DNA of 64,000 bases from Coemansia sp. RSA 1200 (lineage: Eukaryota > Kickxellomycota > Kickxellomycetes > Kickxellales > Kickxellaceae). The position numbers and the translations under genes are program-made. The notes beneath the pieces are model-generated. The model saw nothing but the letters and a program-made list of their open reading frames with translations, had not been told where the DNA came from and made no database searches. Positions 61,081 to 64,000 of the stretch are shown here, in pieces. The first letter of the stretch is position 1. Each line of letters opens with the position of its first letter. The DNA is taken from the NCBI GenBank assembly GCA_027578915.1, contig JANBTT010000066.1, forward strand, positions 26,580 to 90,579, written 5' to 3'.

Positions 61081-62176
61081 TCCTTTGCTCTCTCTTCCTT
61101 GTTGTTTGAGTGGCTGCCAAAGAAGCAGTTGGATGTGAGTAAGCTCTATACTTGCTTAGAGTTTGAATAACATGTACAATATATTTATTTTTATGAAAGG
61201 AGAACTTGCGAACACGAAACAAAGCTTATTCTTTTTTCTTTGGCAATTGAGATGAGTCGCCACCGAACAGCGGGGCTTTTAAAGTACCGGCTCTTTAATT
61301 TTTTTTGCTTGTTAGTTTGTTTGTTTGTTAGAAGATGTGAAGGGAGAACTAGGGACGTTATCATGTTGCAGCCTCTTTTTTGAGGATTTTGTGTCCGGGG
61401 ATATGTGGTAGTTTTTTTTCTTTCTCTCTTTCTCTCTTTCTTTCTCAACCCGTGGCTATTGTAACAAAGCTAGAAGTGTACGTTCAGCCCCTTAAATTAT
61501 TCACTTTCATTTCTGAAAAGTGAGGGCTACAATTTGGCTTGGAAACCCTTGAAACATTGTGATTTACAAGACTTTTTGTGTGGGCATGAAAATGGGAAAA
61601 TGATGAACTTTTTTTTGTTGCTACATATGGAGATGCAATAACGGTCTCCGTGAGCTTGGCCTTTCCCCCTTCTTTCCAGGTATTTTTTCTTGAGACCTCG
61701 TATCAACTTCCAAAAACAAAAAAGAAGGGGTAATATGAAAAAGAAGGGGGTGGATGTGAGGTTTTGCAAAAAAAGGAAGGGGATCAGGTGGGAAACAAAA
61801 ACAAAAAAAGAGATATTGACGTGCTCTTGCTTGTCATCACTTTTGTTCTATTCCATCTTTGTCGTTTGCTTACAAGAGCAAGCTTGTAATATCTGGAAAA
61901 AGAAAATTCTTTTTTAAACTAACAAACAATAAGAACACGGATGGAAGGAGGATGTTGGTTGCTTCCAGGGTTTCTGCTATTTGCTTGTTTTCCTTGACCG
62001 AAGAAAACAATGAATTGTGTAATCATCCGTATTCTTGTTACACAGTAGGTCGTGTGTCGAATGAGACATGCTACATATAATGGCATTGACGATATATAGA
62101 AAGTCCGAAAAAAGATAAACAGGAAACCCCCCTATAATGAGCTATATCAGGACACGCATGGAACAGAGAGAGAATA
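61081..62176. other. Intergenic region
   Basis: About 1.1 kb, with a pyrimidine simple repeat (tttctctctttctctctttc) at 61417-61446. No gene seen. Confidence 0.5.
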
Positions 62177-63572
62177 CTACGGACCCATTATACCGAAAAT
62201 ATCCCAGAATGGCAGCACAACAGGCTCCTGGTCAAGCACATCCAGAATATCCTTGGGCAGATCGCTCTTCTCAAGCACGACCTGGAAGACATACTCGTCA
62301 AACCACTTGTCAGTCATGGTCAAGTATCCCTTGTCCCCGACTGACTCGCCATATGAGTTTTCGACTCTCCAGCGAACAGGCTTGCCATCATCTTCAATGT
62401 GAACGCCTGTTAGAACCATTATGTGGGTCATAATGGTCTCGCCAAACTGCATGCGTTCCATCTTTGTCATCCCAAAGTCAAAGTCAAACGCTAACTTGTA
62501 GTCGATAAGCTCGGGATCCATTAGCGCATGGTCGGGTGAGTAGAATTTCCCTATATCGCAGCCAAACCACACAGGACGTCCGGACTTTACAACGCTGACA
62601 ACATACTTCTTTGCGGTTCATGTCCAGATTGACGAATTGCACAGGATTTCCACCGTAGACGTTGCCCTGGTACTCCGCCAAGTACTTTTTCATATACTCG
62701 TTGCGCGGATCGTTTATCAACGACACAAAGTCCTTGCAATCCTGCTTGACGTAGTCTTTGTAGAACTGGAGCGGGGTAACATTCTTGAGGCTATGTACCT
62801 TCTTGTCCTTGTCATAGAATGTCCAGTTAAACTTGCTGGGCGGCTGGCCCAGAGACACCGATACCACCCTGTGGATTTCCTTGAGCATCTGGTTCTTCAT
62901 TCTGCGTATCTCGTCAATGTCCTTTCCTTTAGCATGCTCCTTGCGCATTTTCTTTGCGTACTCGCGTAGTCTGACACTGAGCAGCCAAACCAGCTGCTCC
63001 GAGTCTGACGCATGAAACGTATCAGGAAAGACATTCTTGGGCACGACGCCGTACTTTTCAACCAGCGCAACAAACATACTCCATTGGCCGCCGTCTTGCA
63101 CTGGGTTCTTTAGCAAGAACCTCATCGTGTGTCCACCAATATCCTCGTCAAGTGTTTTCAGCACGTTTTCCAAGAACCAGTTGGACTTTTCGAGCTTGTC
63201 GTAAAAGAAGATGAACGACTGCGAAAGCTCCAGTTTGTCGAGGTTGTAATTCTTTATCATGCTATGGCGCAGCATGTTGAAGCCGGCAAAGATCCAACAT
63301 CTGCCGCTGTTTTTCTGGTCGGTGATCGGGCTATTGGTTTCTAGAGTATGCGAGAAAACCGGCGGGTGATTCAGATACACTTTGCGGTTCTTAAGAGCAC
63401 TGGTGTAGGATCCGCTTGAAATAGTCAGGGCTGCTAGCCTGTTCTTGAGGTCGGTATCAAAGTCCTCGCTGTAGTATTCTAGCTGGCTAAGCGTGACTTC
63501 CTGGGTAGTCTTGGAATCGTCATCGACGCTAGTCATCGGATTTATAAATTTTCTCAGGCAATTTTCCATCAT
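62177..63572 (-). CDS. Bleomycin hydrolase / Lap3-type aminopeptidase, frameshifted
   Basis: Two overlapping frames together encode a complete peptidase C1B protein. The upstream frame (start ATG at 63536, MTSVDDDSKT..., or at 63572) carries the catalytic cysteine in 'QKNSGRCWIFAG', plus 'LSQSFIFFYDKLEKSNWFLE' and 'DGGQWSMFVALVEKYGVVPK', then breaks up after 'VNLDMNRK' near 62610. The downstream frame (62572-62177) has 'VWFGCDIGKF', the histidine in 'FGETIMTHIMVLTGVH' and the asparagine in 'WRVENSYGE', ending 'PFWDIFGIMGP'. The break lies at a TTT run (62610-62612). No intron pair was found. Either a recent indel, a pseudogene, or an assembly error. Confidence 0.9.
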
Positions 63573-64000
63573 GCTCTACCAAGATATACTCGGCAGTTGT
63601 CGGAGAAGAACAGGAAAGTTGGTCTGCGTTTAGGACATCCATTGCTAGAGAATAATAGAGAGATACAAGGCAATAGCAAGTTTGTTAGGATAAAAAGTGT
63701 CGAGTAGAAAGAGCATAAATTTTTTTATAAACTGGCGACAAAATGGAGCTGAGGTAAAAAAAAAGCAGTGCTATGCTGTTATGCCTTTCCTTCAAAGATA
63801 TGGCATTGCAAGTGCATCATTTCTGATTAACTACTGTGAGCACAAGTGCTTGTGTTTAAATGGCCAAAAAACAATTGTCAACAAACAAGAAAAAGAACAA
63901 ATCAAGAGATTATTTATATCATATAAGTCAACTGCTGGGGTTCTGGAACACCCCTAGTTATGGAACAGCTGTCTAAACTTAATTTTGGTCAAACTTTAAA
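63573..64000. other. Upstream region of the bleomycin hydrolase gene
   Basis: AT-rich; nothing recognised to the end of the window. Confidence 0.5.

Noticed and set aside
62600..62640. A tiny GTATGT...CAG intron as an explanation of the bleomycin hydrolase frameshift
   Set aside because: The only such pair would be about 12 bp, too short to be spliced.

Overview
This window is nuclear DNA from a fungus. Support comes from fungal-type genes (Atg29, a Flo8-like LisH regulator, a Cti6-like PHD protein, an Ino4-like bHLH factor, a Pcl-type cyclin, an Aim19-like protein, Nop13), from a few short introns with GTAAGT/GTATGT donors, and from GC-rich coding sequence set in AT-rich spacers. The presence of a BK/Slo-type channel, a full complex I assembly subunit, and long glutamine/serine/alanine tracts suggests an early-diverging lineage (I would guess Zoopagomycota/Kickxellales), but that placement is inference. 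No prophage, transposon, rRNA or CRISPR is visible.

Layout. 0-7.5 kb: an ATG29 5' end (cut by the window), a cytochrome b561-family protein, and a five-exon BK-like channel. 7.4-17.4 kb: Cdc7 kinase, a PA-TM-RING E3 ligase and a three-exon Flo8/SSBP-like LisH regulator, all on the minus strand, then a 2.7-kb gene-free stretch upstream of the LisH gene. 20-26 kb: La protein, a 4CL-like acyl-CoA ligase, an Aim19-like protein and an aldo/keto reductase, all minus. 26-38.7 kb: mainly plus strand: a macro-domain gene in an AT-rich patch, mevalonate kinase, a MATE transporter, a short Ubc6/UBE2J2-type E2, a very long acidic protein with an N-terminal glycogen-binding-like domain, and a GILT-like protein. 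38.9-48.2 kb: a disordered protein, NDUFA8, SND2/TMEM208 (start codon alone on its own exon), a Cti6-like PHD protein, a mitochondrial rhomboid, and a tRNA-Ser(AGA) gene with two odd bases. 48.4-52.2 kb: NDP kinase, Gir2/RWDD1, an Ino4-like bHLH, a Pcl cyclin. 52.2-55 kb is a second large gene-free region. 55-64 kb: a sugar transporter, Nop13, a zinc-finger protein, a small candidate membrane ORF, a PPxY membrane protein and a frameshifted bleomycin hydrolase.

These are mostly ordinary housekeeping genes with no obvious operon-like cooperation. Several touch related processes: ubiquitin and ER targeting (RING E3, Ubc6, SND2), RNA maturation (La, Nop13, tRNA), and chromatin/transcription (Cti6, Flo8-like, Ino4-like). 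The points most worth a second look are the BK-like channel whose pore filter and calcium bowl are both degenerate, the acidic glycogen-binding-like protein with a cationic C-terminal helix, the repeat-bearing macro-domain gene in its AT-rich patch, the ATG-only exon, and the frameshift in the bleomycin hydrolase gene.
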